A stretch of 37,660 nt of DNA, from positions 1 to 37,660 of the forward strand of contig CANRAR010000012.1 in assembly GCA_947628675.1 (NCBI GenBank). The letters are read 5' to 3'. Position numbers and translations under genes: made by a program. The first letter of the stretch is position 1, and each line of letters begins with the position of its first letter. Below are positions 5,954-14,898 of the stretch, in pieces. A model generated the notes under the pieces. That model saw nothing but the letters and a program-made list of their open reading frames with translations. It was not told the DNA's origin and ran no database searches. This stretch comes from an uncultured Clostridia bacterium (GTDB lineage: Bacteria > Bacillota > Clostridia > Christensenellales > Borkfalkiaceae).

Positions 5954-7675
5954 TTACCCCTCACGATAGCAATCGCACATTTGTCCGTTCGGTAAAAATC
6001 CCGTGTCCGAACATTTCGAGCATATGTACTTGGGCACGAAGTCCGCCTCCGTCAGCCCCAACCGTTCGAGCGCGGCGCGGCGGGCGCTTTTTGCCTCCTC
6101 GAGGCGGGCGGCGAGCGCTTTCGCCTTTGCGGGGGAGAACACCTCCGCCTTGGCAAGTTCGATCTCACCTTTGCGGACGGCGGCGTCCGCAGCCTTGAAT
6201 TCCTCGTCCCGTTCGGCGTTTTCCCGCGCCTTTTCCGCGGCGGTCTGCGCGGCGTTGCGGCGCATGGCGTAGAAGCGTTCGCGCGCCGAGCGCTTGTCGG
6301 CGGCAATGGCGGCCTCGTTCTTGTAGACCTGTTCGGGCTTCGCCCCTGCCGCCGCCGTGCGTTCGGGGATCTCCGAGACCGTCACGGCGCCCACGCGCTT
6401 CCACTCCGAGAGGAGTTTGTTCATGTAGGGCAGGGGGGCGGAGGCATTCGCGCTGCGCTTTGCCGCCTCCATGATCATCTCGTCGGAGAAATTCCACTGC
6501 CCGCGCCACGTCTCCGCCATGGAGAGCGCCGACTGCGTCTTTCTCACCACGCCGCACACCGATTGGATGCGCTGTAAGAGTTTGAGAAGGCTGTCCTGTT
6601 CGGCGCAGTACTCCTTCACGCTCTCGCCGTCCACAATGCCGCCCTGATAGAGCGTATTTAAGAGGCCGTCGAGTTCGGAGAACCCGTACCCGAGTTTCAT
6701 ACCGAGCCCCGCAAGCAGGGTAAGTTCCTCCTCGCCGTAGCCCCTGTCCGCCCATTTTTCGGCGTATTCGTCGGCAAAGGGGCGGGGATTTTGCACTTTT
6801 ACGCCCAACTTGCGCGCCACTTTGAACACGATGGAGGCAAGCATTTCGCGGCGGGCGAGGTATTCGCGCGCCCGCTCCTCGTCGGTCGCATCGTGCCCTA
6901 AAAGTTCCTCGATGAGCGCGTCGAGGGTGGGCAGGGTGCCTTTTTTCAGAAATTCCGCCGCGGCGAACACGGCGCCCGTCTCCATGCCGCGGGCGTACCA
7001 CTTTTCGAGGAAGTCGTAATCGCTCTCCTGCGGCTTGCGGTAGATGCCGAGGAGGACGAAGATGCGCGAAAGTTCTTTTTCGTGCACGTTGAAGTCGGCA
7101 AGGTCGGCCTCCACCTGCTCGTATGTATACTTGCTGTCGCGGCACAGTTTCTGCGCCTTGTTGATGACGTGGGAGAAGGAGAGTTTTTCGCCGTCCTTCT
7201 TCACGCAGTATTCGACGACGAGCAAGAACGCCTGCTGCTCCATGGGCTCCTTTTCGAGAAATTCCAAAATCTTCTGCATCTCGAAGGGGCGGAACTCCTT
7301 GCCCGCCTTTTGCAGGAGTTTATAGAGTTCCCGGTTGAATTCGGCGTACTTTTCGGGCTTTACGGCCTTGGGCTTGCCGACGGCGGTATTGACGGGCAGA
7401 TATTCCACGAAGAGCGGCTCGCGCGAGAGAATTTGCACGAGGTCGCACTCCTCCCAAAAGTCAAAGATCTCCGTAAAGCGGCGGTAGGGGATGCGCAGAA
7501 GTTTTGCGGCAGCCACGGCGTCGAATTCCTGCCTGCACTCGCAGAGGTACAGCCCATAGAGATAGGCGCGCACGGCGTCGCCGTCCGCCTGCGGCAGATA
7601 CTTCGTGATGAACTGATTTTCCACGCTCGTGTACATATTCGCGGTAAAATCTTTGGAGAAGGCGCAAAAAGACAT
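5954..7675 (-). CDS. DnaD-domain replication protein with C-terminal zinc motif
   Basis: A 573-residue protein with features of the DnaD/DnaB primosome family of Bacillota, which help load the replicative helicase at the origin. The N-terminal part is winged-helix-like, and two DnaD-type helical domains follow (roughly residues 170-260 and 330-400; the second contains YMNKLLSEWKRVGAV-like sequence near 440). Residues about 460-545 form an Ala/Arg/Glu-rich coiled coil. The last 25 residues contain CSKCSDTGFLPNGQMCDC, the four-cysteine motif usually seen at the N terminus of the helicase loader DnaC. No dnaC is adjacent. The start is chosen by GGAGGG just upstream and a promoter at 7753-7780. 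It is divergent from sbcD. Confidence 0.8.
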   Translation of the reverse strand: MSFCAFSKDFTANMYTSVENQFITKYLPQADGDAVRAYLYGLYLCECRQEFDAVAAAKLLRIPYRRFTEIFDFWEECDLVQILSREPLFVEYLPVNTAVGKPKAVKPEKYAEFNRELYKLLQKAGKEFRPFEMQKILEFLEKEPMEQQAFLLVVEYCVKKDGEKLSFSHVINKAQKLCRDSKYTYEQVEADLADFNVHEKELSRIFVLLGIYRKPQESDYDFLEKWYARGMETGAVFAAAEFLKKGTLPTLDALIEELLGHDATDEERAREYLARREMLASIVFKVARKLGVKVQNPRPFADEYAEKWADRGYGEEELTLLAGLGMKLGYGFSELDGLLNTLYQGGIVDGESVKEYCAEQDSLLKLLQRIQSVCGVVRKTQSALSMAETWRGQWNFSDEMIMEAAKRSANASAPLPYMNKLLSEWKRVGAVTVSEIPERTAAAGAKPEQVYKNEAAIAADKRSARERFYAMRRNAAQTAAEKARENAERDEEFKAADAAVRKGEIELAKAEVFSPAKAKALAARLEEAKSARRAALERLGLTEADFVPKYICSKCSDTGFLPNGQMCDCYREG

Positions 7676-7723
7676 GATCCCTCCGTTTGCCCGCCCGTTT
7701 TTTTCGAAAATCGGTCACAATGC

Positions 7724-7752
7724 TTGCTTTTTATCTTGGGGTGGTGTATAAT
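7724..7752 (+). promoter_or_regulatory. Sigma-A promoter for the sbcD-sbcC operon
   Basis: TTGCTT (7724-7729) and TATAAT (7747-7752) are 17 bases apart. The transcript would have a leader of about 65 bases before the sbcD ATG at 7825, which lacks an obvious Shine-Dalgarno site. Confidence 0.75.
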
Positions 7753-7780
7753 AGTATAGCATAACCCGAAAATTTTGCAA
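7753..7780 (-). promoter_or_regulatory. Sigma-A promoter for the DnaD-like gene
   Basis: Read on the minus strand, TTGCAA (7775-7780) and TATACT (7753-7758) are separated by 16 bases. Its -10 element directly abuts the -10 of the plus-strand promoter, so the two promoters should compete for polymerase. Confidence 0.65.
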
Positions 7781-7824
7781 GCGCTTTTTGAAGGGGCGGC
7801 GAAATTTTCGGTGCGCATCTTGCT

Positions 7825-8979
7825 ATGAAGATCCTTCACACCTCCGATTGGCATCTCGGAAAGCGGCTCATGGAGCGCGAACGTCTCCCCGAACAGGCGG
7901 AGGCGATGGATAAACTCGTCTCTCTATGCGAGGAAAAGGGCGTCGATCTCGTGCTCGTCGCGGGGGACGTTTTCGATACCTATCTTCCGTCCGCGGAGGC
8001 GGAGGAGCTCTTTTTCCGTGCCGTGAAGGGGTTGGCGGGGGAAAACAGGGCGGTCGTCATCGTCAGCGGCAATCACGATGACGGCGTACGGCTCGCTGCG
8101 TCCGCGCCCCTCGCGGGGGAGGACGGCATCTACATCTTCGGCAACCGACCCGCCGCGCCCCCCGTGGGCGGCACGAGGAAGACGCGCGCCGTGGAGGCGG
8201 GCGAACGCTTCGTCGTCATCGAAAACGCCGCGGGCGAACGGGTATACATCAACGCGCTTCCCTATCCCAACGAGGCGCGCTTCCGCGAGGAAAAGACGGA
8301 GGAGACCTTCCCCGAAAAAATTTCCCGCTGGATCGCGGCGGGGGACGAAAACTACCGCGGCGATATGCCGCACATTCTGCTTTCCCACCTCTTCGTCGCG
8401 GGCGGCGTGGTGAGCGACAGCGAGCGCGATATCGACCTCGGCGGAGCGCGCGCCGTGCCCGTCTCCTGTCTGCCTAAGGAGGGCTACGTCGCCCTCGGGC
8501 ATCTCCATAAGAAGCAAAAAGTGGGCGAAAACGCGCGTTACAGCGGGTCGCTTTTGCAATATTCCTTCGACGAATCGGCGGATAAGAGCGTCCTTCTCCT
8601 CGAAACAGAGGGGAACAATATCCGCGTCGCGGAGGAAATTCCCCTCAATGCGGGCAAAAAACTCGTGCGGCTCGAGGCTGCGGGGGCGGAGGAGGCGTTG
8701 CGCCTTCTCCCCATGTACGAGAATTGCTACGTGGAACTCACCCTCCACCTCAAAGAGCCGCTCACCGCATCCGCCACGCAGGCGCTACGGGAGGCGAACG
8801 AGGGGCTCGTCTCGCTCATCGCGCTCCTCAAATCGGAGGAGGCCGTCCCCGTCGCCGCAAGGGCGTCGCTCTCGGCGGGCGAACTCTTCACGGAATTTTA
8901 CCGCTCGCAGTATGGCGACGACCCCTCGGACGAGCTCAAAACGGCGTTCCTCGCGCTGTTTGCGGAGGGGGAAGCATGA
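7825..8979 (+). CDS. sbcD: Exonuclease SbcCD subunit D
   Basis: Metallophosphoesterase subunit of the SbcCD (Mre11-Rad50 type) complex, which opens DNA hairpins and resects protein-blocked ends. It has 384 residues, the usual length. Metal-binding motifs are all present: DWH near residue 8, AGDVFD near 47, GNHDD near 82, LLSH near 190 and GHLHKK near 230. The C-terminal capping domain follows. The start ATG at 7825 begins with the conserved MKILHTSDWHLG. Its TGA overlaps the sbcC ATG by four bases, so the two subunits are translationally coupled. It is the first gene of a long plus-strand block. Confidence 0.96.
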   Translation: MKILHTSDWHLGKRLMERERLPEQAEAMDKLVSLCEEKGVDLVLVAGDVFDTYLPSAEAEELFFRAVKGLAGENRAVVIVSGNHDDGVRLAASAPLAGEDGIYIFGNRPAAPPVGGTRKTRAVEAGERFVVIENAAGERVYINALPYPNEARFREEKTEETFPEKISRWIAAGDENYRGDMPHILLSHLFVAGGVVSDSERDIDLGGARAVPVSCLPKEGYVALGHLHKKQKVGENARYSGSLLQYSFDESADKSVLLLETEGNNIRVAEEIPLNAGKKLVRLEAAGAEEALRLLPMYENCYVELTLHLKEPLTASATQALREANEGLVSLIALLKSEEAVPVAARASLSAGELFTEFYRSQYGDDPSDELKTAFLALFAEGEA

Positions 8980-11549
8980 AGCCCGTCAAGTTGGAATTTT
9001 GCGGCGTCAACTCCTTTTCCGAGCCCGCCGTCATCGACTTTACCGACCTCTTGGAATTCGGCATCTTCGGCATCTTCGGGGATACGGGTTCGGGCAAGAG
9101 CACCATTTTGGACTGCATCGGCTTTGCGCTGTACGGCGACGTGTTCCGCCTCGGCCAGCGTTCGAGCAGCATTGCGGACATCATCAACTACAAACTCGAT
9201 AAGGCGTACGCCCATTACGAGTTCGAGATCGTCTACGAGGGCAAGCGCCGTACGTTCCGCGTGGAGCGGGAAGTAAGGCGCAAGAACGCCGTGCAGAACG
9301 CCCGCGTCTACGAAGTGAAGGATGGGGCGCTTGTCGCCCTCGCAGAGGGGGTGCGCGAATGCAACGCCCTCATCGAGCGCATCGTGGGGCTCGAACAGCG
9401 CGATTTCGAGAAGTGCATCGCCCTGCCGCAGGGGGAATTTGCGCAGTTCGTCAAGTCCGCGCGCGGGGATCGGCTGAAACTCGTCTCGCGCCTCTTCGAC
9501 CTCGAAAAGTACGGCGAGGCGCTCACCAAACGCGCAAGCGCGCGCTTCCACACGGCGAAGGAGGAAGCCGACCTCATCGAGGTGCAACTTAAACCGTACG
9601 CGGAGGTCACGCAGGCGGACGTCAAGCGGCGCAAGGAGGAGATCTCCGCCCTCGAAACTGAGGAAAAATCGCTCGCCGCGGCGCTTCAAAGGGCGCGCAG
9701 CGAGGAAAAGCGGCTCACGGCGCTTGCCGAGCGCAAGGCGGCGGCGGAGCGCGCACGGGCAACGTACGCCTCGCTCCTCGCACAGAAGGAGACCATGGAG
9801 CAGACGGAGCGCGAACTTCTCCGCCTCGAACGGGCGGGCGAAGTCGTCACGCTCGACGGGGAGCGGGAGCGGGCGGAGAGGCGCTACCGCGAAGCGCGGG
9901 AAGCGTACGCCGCCACACGCAATGCGCGGGAGGAGGCAAACGCCGCACTCCGCGCCCTTGCGGGGTACGATGAAGAGGCCGCCGAGGCGGAGATCGCCGC
10001 CCTCACCGAGCGCGCCGCCCGCGCCGCGGAGGCGGGGGAGCGGGAAAGACGCCGCGCCGCCGCCGAGAAGAACGCCGCCCGCGCCGCCGCAGAATACGCG
10101 GAGGAAGCCAAGCAGTTCGTGGGCTTCTCCTACGAACGGGAGCGCGACGAAATTGAGAAAAAACTTGCCGCGCTCGGCGAGGGCGACCTCAATGCCTTCG
10201 TCACGGCGCGCGGAAAGGACGCCCTCTTCCGCGAAGAATACGGAACGTTCCGCGAGGAACTTTTAACGCTCACGGAGAAACACCCGCACATCGGCGAGGA
10301 TACCGCGCCCCTCATCATCAAGTACGCGCGGCTCTCCTCGGGCGACGGGGAGGACTTCGCGGCGGTCAAAAGCGCATACGACGAGCGCGAGAAGGCGCGC
10401 GAAGCCCTTCGCAAAGCCCTCATCGATCTGGAGACCTATCGGGGGAAATACGCCCTGCACTTGCAGAGAATGCAGCAGTTGCAGTCGGATTTCCGCCGCT
10501 ACAAGGAAGAACTTTCGAGTTACCCCAAAGAGGAAACGGAGGGGAAGACGCAGGAGACCCTCCGCAGGCAGTTGGAGGAAAAGCGGCGCGCACGGCGCGA
10601 GTACGGCGCGAACAAGCGGCAGGCGGAGCAGAAACTCTCCGAGGCGGAAGTCGCCCTTGCGGCGGCGGAAGTGAGCGGAAAGGCGGCCGCCGAGGCGCTT
10701 ACGGAGGCCAACGCCCGCTACAAGGCGGCGTGTGAGCGCGGCGGGTTCCAAAGCGCCGAAGAAGCCCGCGCTCTCGTCACAAAGTTCGGCGATGCGGCGG
10801 AGGCAAAGGCGCACCTCGAAGCCTACCGCAAGCAGTTCGCCGCCGCGGAGGAGCGCCAAAGGGAGTACGAAGGCGAAAACTTCTCCGAGGCGGACGGCTT
10901 GGAGCGCGCCAAAGAGGTCGCGCAGGAGACGGAGGAACGGGAGCGCGAGGTGGGCAAGACGCTCGCCCTCCGCCGTGCCGACCTCGCCCGCGCCGAAAAA
11001 CAACTCGGAGAAAAGCGCGAATTGGAGCGCGCCTACTCGGCGAAGAAGCAGGAGACGGAGACGGCGGAGCGGCTGAAAAAACTGCTCGACGGCAATAAAT
11101 TCATGGAGTTCGTGGCGGAGGAGTGCCTTCAAAGCGTCGCATCGGGCGCGAGCGCGCGGCTCCTGTCCCTTACAGGCGGCAGATATTTTCTGCGCTACGA
11201 CGGCGGCTTTCTCGTCGGCGACAACTTCAACGGCGGGCAGACGCGCGGCGTGTATACCCTCTCGGGCGGGGAGACCTTCCTCGTATCGCTCTCCCTCGCG
11301 CTTGCGCTCTCGGCGGAGATCTGCGCGAAGTCCCTCCGTCCCATCGAATTTTTCTTCCTCGACGAGGGCTTCGGCACCCTCGACGAACATCTCGTAGACG
11401 TCGTCTTGGACAGTCTCGAAAAACTCAAAGGCGAACATTTCTCCATCGGGATCATCTCCCACGTGGAGGAGTTAAAACATCGCATCGATAAAAAACTGCT
11501 TGTAAAGAAGGCGACCGAAAAATACGGTTCCCGCATACAGGCGGAGTGA
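8976..11549 (+). CDS. sbcC: Exonuclease SbcCD subunit C, no zinc hook seen
   Basis: SMC-like ATPase partner of SbcD, 857 residues, shorter than the common 1000 or more. Walker A GDTGSGKST is at about residue 36, the Q-loop LPQGEFAQF at about 151, the ABC signature LSGGETFLVSLSLALALS near 751, and Walker B FFLDEGFGTLD near 790. The middle consists of two long Ala/Glu/Arg-rich coiled coils. Their apex (around residues 400-470) contains no CxxC, while a typical SbcC has a Cys-pair zinc hook there; no CxxC occurs anywhere in the protein. Start at 8976 begins MKPVKLEFCGVNSF, conserved for the family, and overlaps sbcD. A longer open frame upstream is a shadow within sbcD. Confidence 0.95.
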   Translation: MKPVKLEFCGVNSFSEPAVIDFTDLLEFGIFGIFGDTGSGKSTILDCIGFALYGDVFRLGQRSSSIADIINYKLDKAYAHYEFEIVYEGKRRTFRVEREVRRKNAVQNARVYEVKDGALVALAEGVRECNALIERIVGLEQRDFEKCIALPQGEFAQFVKSARGDRLKLVSRLFDLEKYGEALTKRASARFHTAKEEADLIEVQLKPYAEVTQADVKRRKEEISALETEEKSLAAALQRARSEEKRLTALAERKAAAERARATYASLLAQKETMEQTERELLRLERAGEVVTLDGERERAERRYREAREAYAATRNAREEANAALRALAGYDEEAAEAEIAALTERAARAAEAGERERRRAAAEKNAARAAAEYAEEAKQFVGFSYERERDEIEKKLAALGEGDLNAFVTARGKDALFREEYGTFREELLTLTEKHPHIGEDTAPLIIKYARLSSGDGEDFAAVKSAYDEREKAREALRKALIDLETYRGKYALHLQRMQQLQSDFRRYKEELSSYPKEETEGKTQETLRRQLEEKRRARREYGANKRQAEQKLSEAEVALAAAEVSGKAAAEALTEANARYKAACERGGFQSAEEARALVTKFGDAAEAKAHLEAYRKQFAAAEERQREYEGENFSEADGLERAKEVAQETEEREREVGKTLALRRADLARAEKQLGEKRELERAYSAKKQETETAERLKKLLDGNKFMEFVAEECLQSVASGASARLLSLTGGRYFLRYDGGFLVGDNFNGGQTRGVYTLSGGETFLVSLSLALALSAEICAKSLRPIEFFFLDEGFGTLDEHLVDVVLDSLEKLKGEHFSIGIISHVEELKHRIDKKLLVKKATEKYGSRIQAE

Positions 11550-11558
11550 GGTGAACGT

Positions 11559-13244
11559 GTGGCAAGCACAATTCTGACCCCCGTAACGCTCTGGCGCGAT
11601 TTCAACGAAGATCTCCCGCTCAACGAGGAAACCGTCGGCGAAAAGACGGAGAACAACACGGTGTACCGCGACGTGTATTTTTACGGCCGCGAGACGGAAA
11701 AGGGCAGGGTAAAAATTTACGCGCAGTACTGTTTTCCCGAGGGGCAGGCAAGTTTCCCCGCCGTGCTCGTCATGTTCGAGGCGGGCTTGGGGTTCGATGC
11801 CCGCTTCGTGGAGGGGCTCATAAGGCGCGGCTACGGCGTTCTGTGCGTCGATTACTGCGGGGAGAACGGCGCAGAACTGCACACGGTTTACCCCGAGGAT
11901 GTGGACTACGGCAACTTTGTCCGCGCGGGGGAGCACCTCGACCACGCCGATCCCTCCGCCCGCGAGACGAGTTGGTACGAATGGGCGGCGGTCGCGCGGT
12001 ATGCGGCGCGGTATCTCTCGCTCCGCCCCGAAGTTACGGCATTCGGCGCGGTGGGGCTGCGCTCGGGCGGGGAAGTGCTCTTCAAAATTGCGCCCTATGC
12101 GCCGCTCGCCTGCTTTGTCTCGGTGTGCGCGGCGGGCTGGCTCGCCTACCGCGGCATGGAGAAGTTCGCTTCGGGCGAAGTGCACGTGTTCGATGAGAAC
12201 GAGCACCGCTTCATCGCGGGCATCGATTCGCAGAGTTACGCGCCCTACGTCAAGTGCCCCGTGCTGCTTCTCTCCGCCATCAACGATAAAAAATACGATT
12301 ACGACAGGGTGTACGATACCTTCCGCCAGCTCAATCCCGAGGTGGATAAGGCAATTCTCTATTCCGCGCACGGGAACGGGCTCATCGGTTCGCACTCCAT
12401 GCACAACCTCAACCTCTTCCTCGATAAATATCTGAAGGGGCATTCGGTCTACATCAGCGCGTCCATCGGTTTGGAGGTGGGCGAGGATGAAAACGGCGAC
12501 CTCGCGGCGACGTGCACCTTCGATGAAGAGGGGGAGATCAGCGAGTACGGCGTATTCTACACCGAGAAGATCACGGGCTCCACGGCGCGCGATTGGACGC
12601 GCATCTACGGCTCGGCGGACGATCTCCACGGCACAAAGGGCAAGGTGCCGCTCGATGTGTTTGCGAGCGGCGGCAAGATGCTCGTCTACGCCTTTGCGAA
12701 GTACTCCAACAACTTCTCGGTGACGTCCAAGATCCTCGATTTCACCCTCGAAAAGACGTACCGCAACAGCAAGCCCGCGAGCAGGGTCATCTACTCCAAC
12801 CGGGAGGAACTCAACGGGTTCGCCACCTTCCGCCGCCGCGCGCGCTCCGTCGCCGATTGCTTTATGGACGGCGCAAGCACGTCCCTCCGTCTTTCGGCGG
12901 GGTACGGCGGCATCGCGGGTCTCGAAGTGGGCGGCGGCATCATTTCCTACCGCGTGAGCGAGCCGGGCTACGATCCCCCCGAGGGCGCATCCTTCCTCTT
13001 CGATGCTTACAGCGAGACGGGCGCGAACCTCAAAGTCGTGTTCTATCTCGATGCCGAGGAGAAGGCGGGCTACTCTGCCGACGTCCGCATCGAGGCGGGC
13101 GGCAAGTGGAAGAGCACCATGCTCTCCTGTGGGGATCTCAAATCGGATACGGGCGCGCCGCTCTCCGATTTTTCGGGCGTCGTCTCCGTCGTATTTTTGT
13201 GCGACGACGGGAATGTTCTCGTCAATAATTTGCTATGGATATAA
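11559..13244 (+). CDS. Alpha/beta-hydrolase-like protein with C-terminal beta domain
   Basis: A 561-residue protein with no signal peptide, so probably cytoplasmic. The first 300 residues look like an alpha/beta hydrolase related to the acetyl-xylan esterase or acyl-CoA thioesterase groups: strand FPAVLVMFEAG, then RRGYGVLCVDYCG, the nucleophile elbow V-G-L-R-S-G-G (about 165-171), an Asp near NDKKYDYD (about 245) and a His in YSAHGNGLIGSHSMH (about 270). The position where Ser is expected in G-x-S-x-G is Arg168, followed by Ser169, so activity is uncertain. The remaining 260 residues are beta-rich and may form a carbohydrate-binding-like sandwich. GTG start at 11559 follows GAGGTG; it lies 10 bases after sbcC and overlaps the next gene by 10 bases. 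Substrate unknown. Confidence 0.6.
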   Translation: MASTILTPVTLWRDFNEDLPLNEETVGEKTENNTVYRDVYFYGRETEKGRVKIYAQYCFPEGQASFPAVLVMFEAGLGFDARFVEGLIRRGYGVLCVDYCGENGAELHTVYPEDVDYGNFVRAGEHLDHADPSARETSWYEWAAVARYAARYLSLRPEVTAFGAVGLRSGGEVLFKIAPYAPLACFVSVCAAGWLAYRGMEKFASGEVHVFDENEHRFIAGIDSQSYAPYVKCPVLLLSAINDKKYDYDRVYDTFRQLNPEVDKAILYSAHGNGLIGSHSMHNLNLFLDKYLKGHSVYISASIGLEVGEDENGDLAATCTFDEEGEISEYGVFYTEKITGSTARDWTRIYGSADDLHGTKGKVPLDVFASGGKMLVYAFAKYSNNFSVTSKILDFTLEKTYRNSKPASRVIYSNREELNGFATFRRRARSVADCFMDGASTSLRLSAGYGGIAGLEVGGGIISYRVSEPGYDPPEGASFLFDAYSETGANLKVVFYLDAEEKAGYSADVRIEAGGKWKSTMLSCGDLKSDTGAPLSDFSGVVSVVFLCDDGNVLVNNLLWI

Positions 13245-13420
13245 GCGGGTTGCGTCTCGGCACGGTCATACGCATGAAGAAGCCCCACCCGTGCGGGGGG
13301 CTGAAATGGGAAGTCGTGCGCGTCGGCGCGGACTATAAGATCAAGTGCCTCACTTGCGGGCGCATCGTCATGCTCACGCACGACGAACTCGAAAAGCGGG
13401 CAAAGGGGACGGAGGCATAG
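13235..13420 (+). CDS. DUF951 family protein
   Basis: A 61-residue protein of the DUF951 family, common in Bacillota and often next to replication or translation genes. Its signature is clear: KKPHPCGG at about residues 15-22, WEVVRVGADYKIKCLTCGR at about 25-43, and VML after it. The three cysteines plus His probably bind a metal. The start ATG overlaps the previous gene by 10 bases, and its stop lies just before the signal peptidase start. Function is unknown. Confidence 0.92.
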   Translation: MDISGLRLGTVIRMKKPHPCGGLKWEVVRVGADYKIKCLTCGRIVMLTHDELEKRAKGTEA

Positions 13421-13422
13421 CC

Positions 13423-14043
13423 GTGGGGAATAAGGGACGCCCCGAACTTCTCAAGGGGGAGCGCGAAAGCGGGCTTTTCGCCTATATCATCGCGGCGATC
13501 GCCATTGTCTTTTTGACGGTCGTCTTTGTCGGCATCTGGTTCCGCGAGACGTACACCGCCTACCAAATCGAAAAGCAGTCCATGCAGAACACCCTCTTCG
13601 AGGGGGATTGGGTCTATGCCGAGCACGGGGCGAAGGCGGAGCGCGGCGACATCGTCATTCTCGACGTCAAGAAGCGCCCCGTCTTCTCGGCGGATACCAT
13701 CATCAAGCGCCTCATCGCCGTGGAGGGCGATACCGTAAAGGGCGAGGGGGGAAAGGTATATTTGCGCTACGCGGGCACGGCGGAATTCGTGGAACTCGAT
13801 GAGCCCTACGCCGTCGGCGCGTACGATTTTGCCGAATGCCGCCTCGGCGAGGGGGAAATTTTCGTCCTCGGCGACAACCGCGTCCCGAGTTACGATTCCT
13901 CCAAGGGCGGCGTCGGCGCCCTTTCCGAGGATATGATCGTCGCGGTCGTGCCGCAGTGGTCGGTCACGCACAAAACTGCCGTAACAAATTGGGAAAATTT
14001 CCGCACCGATGTGCGCGAGTTTTTCCGCCGCATCTTTGCATAA
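13423..14043 (+). CDS. lepB: Signal peptidase I
   Basis: Membrane serine protease (family S26A) that cleaves signal peptides from secreted proteins. It has 206 residues with a single N-terminal membrane segment (FAYIIAAIAIVFLTVVFVGIW, about 19-39). Catalytic Ser is in SMQNTLFEGDWV (about 55), catalytic Lys in IIKRLIAVEGD (about 95), and the conserved GDNRVPSYDS box near 150 is present. The GTG at 13423 is chosen because GGAGG lies 7 bases upstream and the hydrophobic segment then begins at the usual distance; the open frame further up overlaps DUF951. The box D variant RVPSYDS matches Gram-positive type signal peptidases. Assignment is firm. Confidence 0.95.
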   Translation: MGNKGRPELLKGERESGLFAYIIAAIAIVFLTVVFVGIWFRETYTAYQIEKQSMQNTLFEGDWVYAEHGAKAERGDIVILDVKKRPVFSADTIIKRLIAVEGDTVKGEGGKVYLRYAGTAEFVELDEPYAVGAYDFAECRLGEGEIFVLGDNRVPSYDSSKGGVGALSEDMIVAVVPQWSVTHKTAVTNWENFRTDVREFFRRIFA

Positions 14044-14056
14044 GGGGGATAGGATT

Positions 14057-14896
14057 ATGATAAAACTTACAGCGGACAGTACTTGCGATCTCGGAAGCGA
14101 GGTGGAACGGCGCGGCGTCGGCATCATGCCGCTCTCCGTCATCTTGGGCGGCGTCGCCTATAAGGACGGCGTTGACATCGCCCCGCAGGACATTTTTTCC
14201 CACTTTACGCGCACGGGGCAACTCCCCAAGACGGCGGCGCCGAGCATCGCCGATTACGAGGAATTCTTCGCCAAATACGTGGAAGCGGGCGATACCGTCA
14301 TCCACTTCAACATCTCTTCCAAGTCCTCCTCGTCGTATTCGTATGCCGAAACGGCGTCCAAAAAGTTCGGGAAGAAGGTCTACGTCGTCGATTCCAAGGC
14401 GCTCTCCTCGGGGCAGGGCTTGCTCGTGGAGAAAGCGGCGGATCTGCTCGAAGCGGGCGCAGGCGCCAAGGAAATTGTGGAGCAGGTCAATGCCCTCCGT
14501 TCCAAGGTAAACACCTCCTTCATCCCGGACAGGCTCGATTACTTATACATGGGCGGCAGGTGCTCCCGGATGCAGATGTACGGCGCGAACCTCCTCAAAA
14601 TTCATCCGCTCATCGAGATGGACGACGGCCAGCTCGTGTCGGGCAAGAAGTACCGCGGCAGCATGGAGAAGTGCATCGCTGGCTACATCAAGGATCTCTC
14701 CCTGCGCTATCCCGCGTACGATAAGACGCGCTGTTTCGTCACCCACAGCAGTGCCGACGGTGCGCTCGTCGAATTCGCCAAGAAATTGGTCGCCGAAACG
14801 TTCGCATTCGATGCGATCATCGAGACGGTCGCGGGCTCCGTCATCACGGGTCACTGCGGCAGGAACACGCTCGGCGTCCTGTTCATCGCGGAATAA
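14057..14896 (+). CDS. DegV family fatty-acid-binding protein
   Basis: A 279-residue DegV/FakB-like protein. Family members bind a fatty acid and deliver it to the kinase FakA. The N terminus MIKLTADSTCDL, the segment NISSKSSSSYSYAETA (about 94-109) and VVDSKALSSGQGLLVEKA (about 113-130) are the classical DegV lipid-binding elements; the second domain carries DYLYMGGRCS (about 161-170) and ends SVITGHCGRNTLGVLF. ATG 14057 is preceded by AAGGGGG. No fakA gene is nearby. DegV family is certain; which lipid it binds is not. Confidence 0.93.
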   Translation: MIKLTADSTCDLGSEVERRGVGIMPLSVILGGVAYKDGVDIAPQDIFSHFTRTGQLPKTAAPSIADYEEFFAKYVEAGDTVIHFNISSKSSSSYSYAETASKKFGKKVYVVDSKALSSGQGLLVEKAADLLEAGAGAKEIVEQVNALRSKVNTSFIPDRLDYLYMGGRCSRMQMYGANLLKIHPLIEMDDGQLVSGKKYRGSMEKCIAGYIKDLSLRYPAYDKTRCFVTHSSADGALVEFAKKLVAETFAFDAIIETVAGSVITGHCGRNTLGVLFIAE

Positions 14897-14898
14897 CG

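Noticed and set aside
10263-11462. Minus-strand open frame of 399 codons
   Set aside because: Antisense to sbcC with Leu/Arg-rich low-complexity sequence and no family resemblance.
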